This document shows positions 26,003 to 33,913 of a stretch of DNA of 64,000 bases, in pieces. The DNA is from Thermosaccharophagus gerlachensis (lineage in GTDB: Bacteria > Armatimonadota > Fervidibacteria > Fervidibacterales > Thermosaccharophagaceae), in the NCBI GenBank assembly GCA_041538025.1, contig JBGOEV010000005.1, positions 16,548 through 80,547 on the forward strand, in the 5' to 3' direction. Position 1 is the first letter of the stretch. Each line of letters begins with the position of its first letter. The translations under genes were made by a program, and so were the position numbers. The notes under the pieces were generated by a model. The model did not search any database, was not told the origin of the DNA, and saw only the letters and a program-made list of their open reading frames with translations.

Positions 26003-26173
26003 ATGGTTTCAACCCCTTTAGCGCGATTGCAAACTCGCAAATTCAAATTTAATTCACATGGCATGTTGTTTCCCATGGCGAGTGCAGTAGCAATTGATGG
26101 CATACAAGGATATTATGTTGGATTAGCGCTAAATTGCAAGTTGACGATTTCTGTTTACGGGGGTAGGTTCGCT

Positions 26174-27358
26174 ATGGAGGTTGAGCTCATTGAACCGTTT
26201 GAGGGACCAAGGACTCCAAAGCTTGAAGAGACAGAGAGCGTCATCAATGTGCTTCACAGTGTCTTCTTTGAGCCACACGGTGCACCGCGTTACGAAAACG
26301 GTGCATCCAGATGGCCGATGGCGCTTCGTCCCGGCGCTATGGACGAAACATTCGCCATGTTCTGTAACGGACGAGCAGTTTCAGTCATACAACGCCTTGA
26401 GCGTGACTTCATCGTTTACGGATGCAAACTGCGCATCGGTTATGTTGGCAGTGTAAGCACTTTACCGGAATTCCGCAACAGAGGTCTTGCAAGCACAATA
26501 CTTGCAGCCACTATGCATCGTTTCGCAGAAAACGGTGTTAACTTCGTATGCATCTCTGGTGACAGACCAATGTATCGCAGAGTTGGTGCAAGACCAACAG
26601 GTGGTGTGCTCAGGTTCAGGGCGACTGCTGAGGAGCTTAAAAGGATTATCACTGATGCTCCAAAGGTATCGCTCCGTAGAGCTTCAACAGAAGATGCATA
26701 CTTGCTTGCGCACCTTTATGAAGGCGAGGCGCTAAGGTTCATTCGCCCCGTTTCCGATTATGAAGTCGTGCTCAAGTATGAGCACTGCGCTGGGCAGAGA
26801 TGTGAGTTCCAAATCGTTGAAGAGGCTAATGCTCAAGTTGGCTACTTGCTCCTTACAAGCTTGCAGGAGCGCGATGGCAGGAAATGGGTAAGGGTATTTG
26901 AATTTTGTGGTGAAAGGGTATACATCATGGGCGCATTGCGAGAGCTCGCATCAGCTCTTCCAAGCGATGTTGAAGTGTGGATTGATGTAGGGTGCACGGA
27001 TGCGCTTAGAAGGCTTCTTGAGTTAAAAGGGATCAAATGGACCGAGGTGAGGCGCCCTGGCACTTACGCTGTTGTTGATTTCGTCTCAACGATGCGCAAG
27101 TTGATGCCATACTTTGAGAGTCATCTACCGATAAGTTTCGTTAGGAGCCTTGAGCTAAACGCCGGCAGGGAAAGGTTCGTTGCATACGGCGAAGGTGGAT
27201 GGCTTCAAGTAACAGGCGAGACGAACCTCGTATGGATGATGCTTGGGACACCACCAGATGAAACCATAAGTGGAGTGCATGCTTACGGATTGGGCGAAAA
27301 GATGTTGAAGGAGTGCTTCCCATTGCCTCTGCCACCTGTTGAAATGAACATGATTTAA
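26174..27358 (+). CDS. Eis-like GNAT acetyltransferase with SCP2-type C-terminus
   Basis: A 394-residue protein. The N-terminal GNAT part shows YVGSVSTLPEFRNRGLASTIL, which is the acetyl-CoA pyrophosphate loop (R/Q-x-x-G-x-G/A), and GVNFVCISGD. A second GNAT-like half follows (about 160-300), then a lipid-transfer-like C-terminal domain, as in the Eis/Rv1258 layout. I chose ATG at 26174, after GGGGGTAGG; the open frame extends upstream to 26003 but overlaps the tmk start and has no ribosome-binding site. Eis proteins acetylate amines, including aminoglycosides; the substrate here is not known. Confidence 0.75.
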   Translation: MEVELIEPFEGPRTPKLEETESVINVLHSVFFEPHGAPRYENGASRWPMALRPGAMDETFAMFCNGRAVSVIQRLERDFIVYGCKLRIGYVGSVSTLPEFRNRGLASTILAATMHRFAENGVNFVCISGDRPMYRRVGARPTGGVLRFRATAEELKRIITDAPKVSLRRASTEDAYLLAHLYEGEALRFIRPVSDYEVVLKYEHCAGQRCEFQIVEEANAQVGYLLLTSLQERDGRKWVRVFEFCGERVYIMGALRELASALPSDVEVWIDVGCTDALRRLLELKGIKWTEVRRPGTYAVVDFVSTMRKLMPYFESHLPISFVRSLELNAGRERFVAYGEGGWLQVTGETNLVWMMLGTPPDETISGVHAYGLGEKMLKECFPLPLPPVEMNMI

Positions 27359-27548
27359 GCGAATAAATGTTGTGTTAAGGAAGCTTGGAAGCAGCAATGA
27401 TCGTGGCTAAAGCCCTTCGCAAAAATGGGTATGGCAAATCGGATGCAAGCTGACCAGACTTTTAGAGCATGCTTGGTGGGTAAGGCATTCTAACAGAGGC
27501 AAAAGCGTTTGTTAAGCTTTACCATGGTATCCCACATAGGGCTATGCT

Positions 27549-27578
27549 TTGAAATTTAGCTACCACAAGTGGTATGAT
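27549..27578 (+). promoter_or_regulatory. Sigma-70-type promoter before the TadE-like gene
   Basis: TTGAAA at 27549-27554 and TATGAT at 27573-27578 are 18 bases apart. Transcription would start near 27585, about 30 bases before the ATG at 27615. The rest of the 256-base gap (27359-27614) holds nothing else I can identify. Confidence 0.5.
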
Positions 27579-27614
27579 GACTATGGCACATGAAAAAATG
27601 ATTGGTGGTCAACG

Positions 27615-28028
27615 ATGGTATGGAAAGCGCTTTGCAAAGCAAGAATAAGCGATGGGCAAGCTCTCCTTGAGCTTGCTGTTGGCGTAGTAATGCTCGTTTT
27701 GGTTGTAAGTGGCATTCTCTTTTTCGGACAATTGTTTAGCTACTTGCACATCATTAACACAGCAGCAAGGGAGGGCGCACGAAACGCTGCTTTATGTAAA
27801 TCTGACGCTGAAGTTAGGAACATAGTTTATCAACGCCTTTCATCGTTGCCGAACTATGAGAAGGCAAGGGTGATAATTGAGCCACCTGAGGGCAATCGTG
27901 TTCGTGGTGCGCCTGTGACTGTGACAGTCATCTATGATGCAAAGCTGTTACCTGGGTTGCCTCGTATAGTTTCCAGTGAGCGTCCAATCGTTGCAAGGGC
28001 AACATTCAGATGGCTATGCGGGATGTGA
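27615..28028 (+). CDS. TadE-like pseudopilin family protein
   Basis: A 137-residue protein of the TadE type. The N-terminal part ARISDGQALLELAVGVVML matches the TadE prepilin signature (G-Q-x-x-x-E at the start of a hydrophobic helix, as in RGxAAVEFA). One transmembrane helix covers about 17-42, followed by YLHIINTAAREGARNAAL, also typical of TadE proteins. The rest is a small exported domain. In other bacteria these act in the Tad pilus system; no tadA, tadB or tadC is in this window, so an orphan is likely. Good promoter at 27549; GGTGG precedes the ATG. Confidence 0.8.
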   Translation: MVWKALCKARISDGQALLELAVGVVMLVLVVSGILFFGQLFSYLHIINTAAREGARNAALCKSDAEVRNIVYQRLSSLPNYEKARVIIEPPEGNRVRGAPVTVTVIYDAKLLPGLPRIVSSERPIVARATFRWLCGM

Positions 28029-28071
28029 CTTATAAACTCGTTATGCACACGCACTGGCGATGCAAACCAAC

Positions 28072-28100
28072 TTGTGTCAAACTTTTGATTGCAGTATGAC
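28072..28100 (+). promoter_or_regulatory. Weak candidate promoter before the Pro/Gln-tailed protein
   Basis: TTGTGT at 28072 and TATGAC at 28095-28100 are spaced by 17 bases, with a start expected near 28107. Both hexamers match only partly. Reading through from the TadE-like gene is equally possible. Confidence 0.3.
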
Positions 28101-28136
28101 TGTAGGCAAGACCAAATCTGGGTGGAGGTGAGGAGA

Positions 28137-28625
28137 ATGGCGCAGGAGCCCGAGGTTACTCCAACAGGTGAACAGCCTCAAACTGAAGTGAGTGCGGTAA
28201 CACCACAGCGTGGTGGGGCAACTTTTCTTTGGGGTTTTGTTTTGGGGTTAATAATTGGCGGTGCAGCTATGACAGCTGTGCTTGTGCGCCAATGGTATAT
28301 ACCACTGCAAAGTGTAAAGGAAGAGAATGCCTCATTGCAAGACCAACTTGCACGCCTTCAAGAAACTGTTACGAAGGCAAACGAGATACGTAGGAAGGCT
28401 GAAGCAGCAGCAGAACAACTTGCAACCGCTTTTAGACAGCTTCAAGATGCTTTGAGCAAGCTCGGAATACAACTTCCAGAGGTTACCAGCGAGGCGCAGA
28501 AGCCCGCGCAACCTGAAGAGGGGAGACAACCGACGGAGCAACCACCACAACCACCAGAGCAGCCACAACAACCACCACAGCAGCCAACAGAGCAGCCACA
28601 ACAACCTCCAACACCACAACAGTGA
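28137..28625 (+). CDS. Membrane-anchored coiled-coil protein with Pro/Gln-rich tail
   Basis: A 162-residue protein of no recognised family. ATG at 28137 follows GGAGGTGAGG. Residues 1-24 are polar, one transmembrane helix covers about 25-47 (FLWGFVLGLIIGGAAMTAVLV), then a coiled coil runs to about 105 (VKEENASLQDQLARLQE). The last 40 residues are almost only Pro, Gln, Glu and Thr (QPPQPPEQPQQPPQQP and similar), which suggests a disordered outward tail. The type II orientation puts coiled coil and tail outside the cytoplasm. It may act as a spacer or peptidoglycan-spanning element; that is inference. Gene 30 lies just downstream. Confidence 0.65.
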   Translation: MAQEPEVTPTGEQPQTEVSAVTPQRGGATFLWGFVLGLIIGGAAMTAVLVRQWYIPLQSVKEENASLQDQLARLQETVTKANEIRRKAEAAAEQLATAFRQLQDALSKLGIQLPEVTSEAQKPAQPEEGRQPTEQPPQPPEQPQQPPQQPTEQPQQPPTPQQ

Positions 28626-28649
28626 TAGCCGTAGCATAGCTAAACATGG

Positions 28650-28672
28650 CTAAGCATTGGCATGATGCTTAG
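28650..28672 (+). other. Perfect 8-base RNA hairpin next to the Shine-Dalgarno of the 28685 gene
   Basis: CTAAGCAT and ATGCTTAG form an exact eight-base stem with a seven-base loop. The 3' arm runs into the AGAAGG ribosome-binding site at 28671-28676, and no U tract follows, so it is not an intrinsic terminator. Folding could hide or shape the ribosome site, or the sequence could be a protein-binding inverted repeat. Confidence 0.4.
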
Positions 28673-28684
28673 AAGGCATGGCTA

Positions 28685-29188
28685 ATGTTGGTGGAATTGT
28701 TGCGCATTGAATCGGCTAAGACCAAAAAAGTAATAGCAGCGTGCGTGAGTATAGTTGTGATAGGGTGGCTAATGAGTATAGGTCTACGTTCGCAAAGCAA
28801 AATAGCAGTTAAGGAGCAGAAGCCAGAGGATGTTGTTTTGGCTATGTTCAACGCAATGGAGCGCGGTGATGTAAGGACTTATTTGTCCCTCCTTGACGGC
28901 AAGGCAAAAGAGAGAGTGATGCTCTTTCTCCGTGAGGTTGGGTGGAAGGAGTTTGGGAGGCAGCTCAGAAAGATGCACGAGGGGATAAAGGGCATCGCAG
29001 TTTTACCAGATGAGCCACTTTCCGAGGATGAAGTGAAGCTTAAAGTTGAGCTCGTTTTTGAAGGCAAGAATGAAACGCAATTTGTTCGCCTCAAGAGGTA
29101 TGGGAGAGGGTGGAAGGTTATAGAGTTTACTCAGCCTGAGCACCAACCTCAGTTAATACCTTACGGGACACCAGTGAAAGAGCTTTAG
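28685..29188 (+). CDS. Membrane-anchored DUF4878-like (NTF2-like) protein
   Basis: A 167-residue protein with a signal anchor (about 15-34, VIAACVSIVVIGWLMSIGL) and one soluble domain. The phrase PEDVVLAMFNAMERGDVRTYLSLLDGKAKE, followed by beta strands VKLKVELVF and ETQFVRLKR with GRGWKVIEF, has the shape of NTF2-like domains such as DUF4878 that sit outside the membrane as binding domains. No catalytic residues can be named. ATG follows AGAAGG at the base of a hairpin. Ten bases downstream lies the TTG of the next frame, so an operon with mtnP-apt is possible. Confidence 0.65.
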   Translation: MLVELLRIESAKTKKVIAACVSIVVIGWLMSIGLRSQSKIAVKEQKPEDVVLAMFNAMERGDVRTYLSLLDGKAKERVMLFLREVGWKEFGRQLRKMHEGIKGIAVLPDEPLSEDEVKLKVELVFEGKNETQFVRLKRYGRGWKVIEFTQPEHQPQLIPYGTPVKEL

Positions 29189-29215
29189 CCTCTACCTTTG
29201 AGGGGGTGTATTGGG

Positions 29216-30016
29216 ATGAGTGTTGAGATAGGCGTTTTTGGTGGTTCTGGGTTCTACGAACTCGGTGAGGCTGTAGAGACATTGCGTATGAACACGCCAT
29301 ATGGTGCGCCAAGTGATTCCATTACGATAGTTGAGATAGCAGGCAAGAAAGTAGCGTTCTTGCCGAGGCACGGAAGAAACCATCAGTATCCACCTCACAA
29401 GATCCCATATAAGGCGAACTTGTGGGCTATGAAGGAATTAGGCGTTAAACGCATAATTGCACCGTGTGCTGTGGGTAGTTTGCAAAAGCACATTAAGCCG
29501 GGAGACATCGTTATTTGCGACCAATTCGTTGACCGCACAAGGCATCGTGATGACACATTTTACAACGGACCAATAACGACACACATTTCAACTGCTGACC
29601 CATATTGCCCACAGCTGAGGGAGCTCGCTATAGCTTGTGGGCGTGAGTTGGGCTTGCCGTTACATGAGCGAGGCACAGTCGTCGTAATAGAAGGTCCAAG
29701 GTTCTCAACAAAAGCCGAGAGCAAATGGTTTACAAGCCTTGGTTGGGAAGTCATCAACATGACACAATATCCAGAATGTGTGCTTGCAAGGGAGCTTGAA
29801 ATATGCTATGTGAACATATCCCTTGTGACTGATTACGATACAGGGCTTGTAGTTGAGGGTGAAGTTGAACCAGTAAGTGCGGAGGAAGTTATGCGCGTCT
29901 TTTCGGAGAACATAGACAAAGCGCGTTCGCTCATCAGGTTGATGATTGAGCGGATGCCGAAGGAGCGCACATGCAAATGTGGTGAAGCGATTAAAGGAGC
30001 ACAAGTCATCGTCTAA
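29216..30016 (+). CDS. mtnP: S-methyl-5'-thioadenosine phosphorylase
   Basis: A 266-residue trimeric phosphorylase of the PNP/MTAP family. It shows IGVFGGSGFYEL, FLPRHGRNHQYPPHKIPYKANLWAMKELGV, RHRDDTFY and the purine-site NMTQYPECVLARELEICYVNISLVTDYDTG, where the Asp in DYDTG favours 6-aminopurines (MTA). It splits methylthioadenosine to adenine and 5-methylthioribose 1-phosphate. ATG at 29216 follows GAGGGGGTG; 29198 is a less likely upstream start. It precedes apt by 27 bases, and adenine made here would be the substrate of Apt, so the pair forms a salvage module. Confidence 0.93.
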   Translation: MSVEIGVFGGSGFYELGEAVETLRMNTPYGAPSDSITIVEIAGKKVAFLPRHGRNHQYPPHKIPYKANLWAMKELGVKRIIAPCAVGSLQKHIKPGDIVICDQFVDRTRHRDDTFYNGPITTHISTADPYCPQLRELAIACGRELGLPLHERGTVVVIEGPRFSTKAESKWFTSLGWEVINMTQYPECVLARELEICYVNISLVTDYDTGLVVEGEVEPVSAEEVMRVFSENIDKARSLIRLMIERMPKERTCKCGEAIKGAQVIV

Positions 30017-30043
30017 CAAGTGGCAAATAAGGGGGTTAGCTTT

Positions 30044-30568
30044 ATGGAGTATGTTGAAGGACTGAAAGAGGCGATAAGGACTATCCCCGATTTCCCGAAG
30101 CCCGGTGTCCTTTTCCGTGACATAACGCCTATATTGCAGAAGCCAGATCTTTTCCGCAGGGTTATAAAGGCGTTTGCAGACCGTTACAAGGATGCTTCAA
30201 TTGATGTTGTAGCAGCAGTTGAGGCACGAGGCTTTATATTTGGTGCCCCACTCGCACTTGAGTTAAATGCGAGTTTCGTGCCCATGCGTAAAAAGGGAAA
30301 GCTACCTTACAAGACAATCTCAATCACTTACGAGCTTGAGTATGGTGAGGATTCAATTGAGATGCATGTTGATGCAGTGAGGGAAGGTCAGAGGGTGCTT
30401 GTCTTTGATGATGTGCTTGCAACTGGTGGGACTGCCCTTGCGATGGTCAAGCTTGTTGAGCAAGCTGGTGGCAATGTTGTTGAAGTTGCATTTGTTATAG
30501 AGCTTGTGGATTTGAAAGGACGAGAGAAGTTGGCGGGCTACAATGTGTTTTCGTTAGTGAAGCTTTAA
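30044..30568 (+). CDS. apt: Adenine phosphoribosyltransferase
   Basis: A 174-residue enzyme that makes AMP from adenine and PRPP. It starts YVEGLKEAIRTIPDFPKPGV and shows FRDITPIL, VAAVEARGFIFGAPLA, VPMRKKGKLPY and the PRPP loop VLVFDDVLATGGTA. Length is typical. I chose ATG at 30044 because AAGGGGG is eight bases upstream; GTG at 30020 is the longer alternative. It follows mtnP directly and recycles its adenine. Confidence 0.96.
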   Translation: MEYVEGLKEAIRTIPDFPKPGVLFRDITPILQKPDLFRRVIKAFADRYKDASIDVVAAVEARGFIFGAPLALELNASFVPMRKKGKLPYKTISITYELEYGEDSIEMHVDAVREGQRVLVFDDVLATGGTALAMVKLVEQAGGNVVEVAFVIELVDLKGREKLAGYNVFSLVKL

Positions 30569-30588
30569 GATGCATGGGGGTGTGAAAA

Positions 30589-31065
30589 GTGACTTTGTTT
30601 AGTGCAAGCGATATCTTGGACATGGCGATCGAGATGGAAAGGATTGGGTATAGGTTCTACGATGCTTTATCAAAACACGCTTCAGATGATGAAGCCTCGG
30701 CTATGTTTCGCTGGCTCGCAAACGAAGAGCTAAACCACGAAAAGGACTTCACCAAGTTGCGCGATAAAGTAACTTCACAAACTCTACCAGAGAGCTACCC
30801 AGGAGAGTGGCAAGCGTATGTTCAAGCGCTTATTGAATCTCGCACCATCCTCGGGGACGAGGATATAAAACGTTTAGCTGCGAGCGCGAACTTCGTTGAG
30901 GCACTTAAAGTGGGAATCGCACTTGAAAAGGACAGCATCCTTTTCTACGAAGCACTTAAAGCGTATGTTCCTGAGGTTGAGCGTAAGACGGTTGAAACGA
31001 TAATTACGCAGGAACAAACCCATCTGAAAAGGCTCTCCGATATCCTCAAAGAGTTCACACGCTGA
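30589..31065 (+). CDS. Rubrerythrin/ferritin-like diiron protein (COG1633 type)
   Basis: A 158-residue four-helix protein. Diiron ligands are visible in pairs: MAIEMERIGYRFY with NEELNHEKDF (E-E-x-x-H), and GIALEKDSILFYEAL with ITQEQTHLKRL (E-x-x-H). No C-terminal rubredoxin domain is present, so it is the single-domain erythrin type. Such proteins reduce peroxides or store iron in microaerophilic cells. Start GTG at 30589 follows GGGGGTG. It is 20 bases after apt and converges with the radical SAM gene. Confidence 0.85.
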   Translation: MTLFSASDILDMAIEMERIGYRFYDALSKHASDDEASAMFRWLANEELNHEKDFTKLRDKVTSQTLPESYPGEWQAYVQALIESRTILGDEDIKRLAASANFVEALKVGIALEKDSILFYEALKAYVPEVERKTVETIITQEQTHLKRLSDILKEFTR

Positions 31066-31111
31066 GGTTAGTCATTGAACGGTAACCGATAACCATGTTA
31101 AATGGGTAGCG

Positions 31112-32641
31112 TCATTTTTCAACCGCTATTTGTTCAGCTTCATCCTCTTCCTCAGCCCATGCCCAATACCAACCATTTCTTGCCCAATCGTATTCCTCAG
31201 ACTCCCACGCTTTATCGGCAAGCTTTGCATACTCTGATGACCATTGACGAAGCTTGTGTGAGTGGCAAGTTATGATTGCTTCTGCGCCATCGTGAGTCGG
31301 ACTGGCATTCGTCTTTCGTATCACTTCTTCAAGCAGTTCATTGTGGTCAATGATTATGCAAGGGCGTAGGCGGTTTTTACATAGCCTTTGCACTCGCCTG
31401 TATTCACGGAAGAAGGGCGATTGAAGGGCTTCAATCAATGTGCAGTTGTTAATATTGTGTGTGGCGAAGTGAGCAAAGACACATGGTTCAATGTCACCGC
31501 GATAGTTGATATGCAGGTAGAGTCTGCCTGCTGCAAGGCATCCATCGGTTAATGGTGCATCGCTCCAAAAGTCAAACCAAGCAAGCGGTCGTGTTTTTCT
31601 CACCTCAAGCTCAACCCTGCGTAGCTTGTCTCGTTGCTCTGGTGTAACCATCATTTCGGGGTCGTCGTCCTTCCCAACAGGCACATAAAGGAATGTCCAA
31701 CCGAACATGCATCCCTTCTCTATGAGAAAGTCGTAGAACGATATGTCAGATACAACATCAGCGTTGTAGCGTGTAACAGTTATTGAGAAGCCGAATATAA
31801 CCCCTTCACTTTTGAGCATATCCATTGCTTCCATCACTTTCTTGAAGACGCCTTTACCACGCCTTTCATCCGTCTCCTTCTCATAACCTTCAATGCTTAT
31901 CGCTGGGTAGACATTGCCCAACTCTGCAAGTTTTTTGACGAGCTCCGGTGTGAAAAGCGTCCCATTGGTGTAAACCTGAAAGACGCAATCATTATGCAAC
32001 TCGTAGAGGTCAAGCAAGTCTTTCCTTATGAACGGCTCGCCACCAGTGATAGTGTAGAAGTAGATCGCCATCTCTTTGCCTTCTCTTATGATTCTGTCAA
32101 GCGTTTCAAAGCTCAATGGGTCTTTCGTCCTCGGATACAGCCCAGCATAACAGCCGATGCAATTCAAGTTGCATCGCATTGTTGGGCTTATGAGGATAAG
32201 GAAGGGTGGAATGAAGCCATGTCTCTTAACGAACTCTCGCCTCTTAAGGTGCCCAAGCCAAACTGCGTTCACTCCAAGCCCCTCAAACAAATGTTGAAGG
32301 CAGTTTACATTCGCTTCCTTAAACAGCCTCCAAAGTAGTCCGACGGCTGGGTGATCTTGCTCAACGAGCCTTTGCAGTTGACGCAGTTGGTCTTTGTGCA
32401 ATTTCCGCCTCGCAATCATTTCAAGTAGTTTGAGGAACCGAATCATGTCTTGTTTTGTAGCATTCTTAAGCAATGGTATTGCTTCTCGTATCAGTGCTCT
32501 TGCAAGCTCCATCTGAGCCTCAACTGGTGCTCCACATAAGAAGAATTTCAAAGCCTTAGTTGTTGAGCCTAAGAAGGAAAGTGCTGCTCTTACGAGGGCT
32601 ATTGAGCGAGGCATGTGCGCTACCATTCTCCTTGCCTTCAT
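31112..32641 (-). CDS. Radical SAM protein with helical N-terminus and SPASM-like Cys cluster
   Basis: A 509-residue protein. Residues 1-145 form an unusual mostly helical domain. The radical SAM barrel follows with CNLNCIGC (Cys157, Cys161, Cys164), TITGGEPF (SAM GGE motif), VYTNGT and AISIEGYEKETDERRG. A C-terminal region with TDGCLAAGRLYLHINYRGDIEPC and later CKNRLRPC resembles a SPASM or twitch auxiliary cluster. The ending (PTHDGAE and HSHKLRQWSSEY) belongs to a widespread group of uncharacterised radical SAM proteins. ATG at 32641 follows GGAGGTGG. Its extended -10 promoter is at 32702. Substrate is unknown. Confidence 0.82.
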   Translation of the reverse strand: MKARRMVAHMPRSIALVRAALSFLGSTTKALKFFLCGAPVEAQMELARALIREAIPLLKNATKQDMIRFLKLLEMIARRKLHKDQLRQLQRLVEQDHPAVGLLWRLFKEANVNCLQHLFEGLGVNAVWLGHLKRREFVKRHGFIPPFLILISPTMRCNLNCIGCYAGLYPRTKDPLSFETLDRIIREGKEMAIYFYTITGGEPFIRKDLLDLYELHNDCVFQVYTNGTLFTPELVKKLAELGNVYPAISIEGYEKETDERRGKGVFKKVMEAMDMLKSEGVIFGFSITVTRYNADVVSDISFYDFLIEKGCMFGWTFLYVPVGKDDDPEMMVTPEQRDKLRRVELEVRKTRPLAWFDFWSDAPLTDGCLAAGRLYLHINYRGDIEPCVFAHFATHNINNCTLIEALQSPFFREYRRVQRLCKNRLRPCIIIDHNELLEEVIRKTNASPTHDGAEAIITCHSHKLRQWSSEYAKLADKAWESEEYDWARNGWYWAWAEEEDEAEQIAVEK

Positions 32642-32701
32642 CGTTACCACCTCCGAGGGGCACTCCAGTGCAGAAAGTTTATATGTGAACTTCTATAACC
32701 G

Positions 32702-32710
32702 ATTATAGCA
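32702..32710 (-). promoter_or_regulatory. Extended -10 promoter for the radical SAM gene
   Basis: On the minus strand TGC directly precedes a perfect TATAAT (plus-strand 32702-32707 ATTATA; 32708-32710 GCA), giving an extended -10. The region 16-17 bases further upstream reads TTCGGG, a poor -35, which is normal for extended -10 promoters. Confidence 0.5.
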
Positions 32711-32790
32711 CATCTGGAGGCAACCCGAAGCTTCGAGCTGAAAGCGATGTCACGGTGTGTAGCATAATCCATAGTGTGGGGTTGATGCAA

Positions 32791-33036
32791 ATGAGCGAAC
32801 TCGGGCAATTAGCGAAGGCTCTTATGATCTTCGGTGCGTTAATGATTGGCATCGGCTTTGGCATGTGGCTTTTGAGCAAGGTCGGCATATCACTGCGTCC
32901 ATTGCCCGGAGATATCATCTACCGCAAAGAGGGCTTTACATTTTACTTCCCGTTAACGACATGCATACTTGTGAGCATTGCACTCAGCTTGGCTTTGAGT
33001 TTGCTGTTTTGGTTGCTTAACCTGATGCGCCGTTGA
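32791..33036 (+). CDS. DUF2905 small membrane protein
   Basis: An 81-residue protein with two helices. It matches DUF2905: hydrophobic helix ALMIFGALMIGIGFGMWLL, then LRPLPGDIIYRKEGFTFYFPLTTCILVSI and a second helix. The LPGDI and FxFYFPLTTCIL parts are the family hallmark. Function is unknown; the family is common in Gram-positive and thermophilic bacteria. ATG at 32791 is used; upstream in-frame ATG at 32785 lies too close to the GGGG site. Confidence 0.85.
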   Translation: MSELGQLAKALMIFGALMIGIGFGMWLLSKVGISLRPLPGDIIYRKEGFTFYFPLTTCILVSIALSLALSLLFWLLNLMRR

Positions 33037-33100
33037 AACCACAAAAAGCAGTGTGGAGTTCGGTGCTAAATAGTATGCTGTAGCGTAAGCGCTGTGGAGA

Positions 33101-33109
33101 TGCTATAGT
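33101..33109 (+). promoter_or_regulatory. Extended -10 promoter before the 33166 gene
   Basis: TGC plus TATAGT at 33101-33109 form an extended -10. Seventeen bases upstream is TAGCGT, a poor -35. Start would be near 33116, about 50 bases before the ATG at 33166. Confidence 0.4.
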
Positions 33110-33165
33110 TGTGTGTAGCTAAGCGGAGGCTGTAAGGTGCTCACAAAAATGGGAGGTGAGTGAAA

Positions 33166-33864
33166 ATGCGCAAAGGGAGGACGTGGGCGGTAGCAAGCTT
33201 GTGCATGATGGTGCTGTTAGCTTCTCCTCTACTTGCGCAGGAGAAGGCTGGTAAGGGGAAGGTCAAAGCGGAGAAGGTTTCCCTCGTTGAAGGGCGTGAG
33301 GGAACTATAGCAGAGTTGAATGTGGAGAAGAAGAGCTTGGTGATCAGCGTAGAAACGGGTAAAGCAACAGTGAATGTTACTCCGGAGACGAAGTTAATGA
33401 AAGGGGGAGAAAGTGTTTCTCTTGATAAGTTCAAAGTTGGCGATGCTGTTGTTTTTGGTTTCAAGCCACGCTCAAGGACGGAGTTAAGCTTCCTTGCAGA
33501 CAAACTTAGCTACATAGCTTTCATTCGCCGCAAGGTTGTTGAAGGTGAGGTTGTCTCATTCGACAGGGAGAAGGGCGAATTGAAGTTGAAATCTGACGGG
33601 CAGGAATTGACGATAGGTTTAACTAAGGTGACGCGCTACTTCCTCGGTGGGGAGCAACTTAAGGCAGCGCAAGTGGAGCTGAAGCCGGGAAGCAAAGTTT
33701 ATGTCGGTTATAGCACAACTGGGATGGCTTACGCAGTGTTTGATAAGGCAAGTTGGGAGGCATATGCTAAATACGAAATGCAGATGATTGAAGCTAAGAA
33801 AAAGCGTGTCAAGCCGAAGGAAGACGCAAAGCCAAAGCAGGAAACAAAGCCAGAAGGCAAGTGA
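33166..33864 (+). CDS. Exported two-domain beta protein (DUF5666-like), Lys-rich tail
   Basis: A 232-residue exported protein. A signal peptide (about 1-22) ends at LLAQEKAGKG. Two related beta domains follow: about 40-105 (REGTIAELNVEKKSLVISVETGKATVNVTPETKLMKGG) and about 117-190 (VEGEVVSFDREKGELKLKSDGQELTIGLTKVTRYFLGG). The shared plan (GEV.xxxxxxGxLxLxxxxx.xxxxVTxxTxxxxGG) resembles DUF5666 OB-like domains. The tail is Lys/Glu/Pro-rich. ATG at 33166 follows GGAGGTGAG. Function unknown; converges with the M20 gene. Confidence 0.68.
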   Translation: MRKGRTWAVASLCMMVLLASPLLAQEKAGKGKVKAEKVSLVEGREGTIAELNVEKKSLVISVETGKATVNVTPETKLMKGGESVSLDKFKVGDAVVFGFKPRSRTELSFLADKLSYIAFIRRKVVEGEVVSFDREKGELKLKSDGQELTIGLTKVTRYFLGGEQLKAAQVELKPGSKVYVGYSTTGMAYAVFDKASWEAYAKYEMQMIEAKKKRVKPKEDAKPKQETKPEGK

Positions 33865-33913
33865 TGCGCACTTCGTGATTGACCTCAACTCTTATGTAGG
33901 TGGTGGTTGGGAG

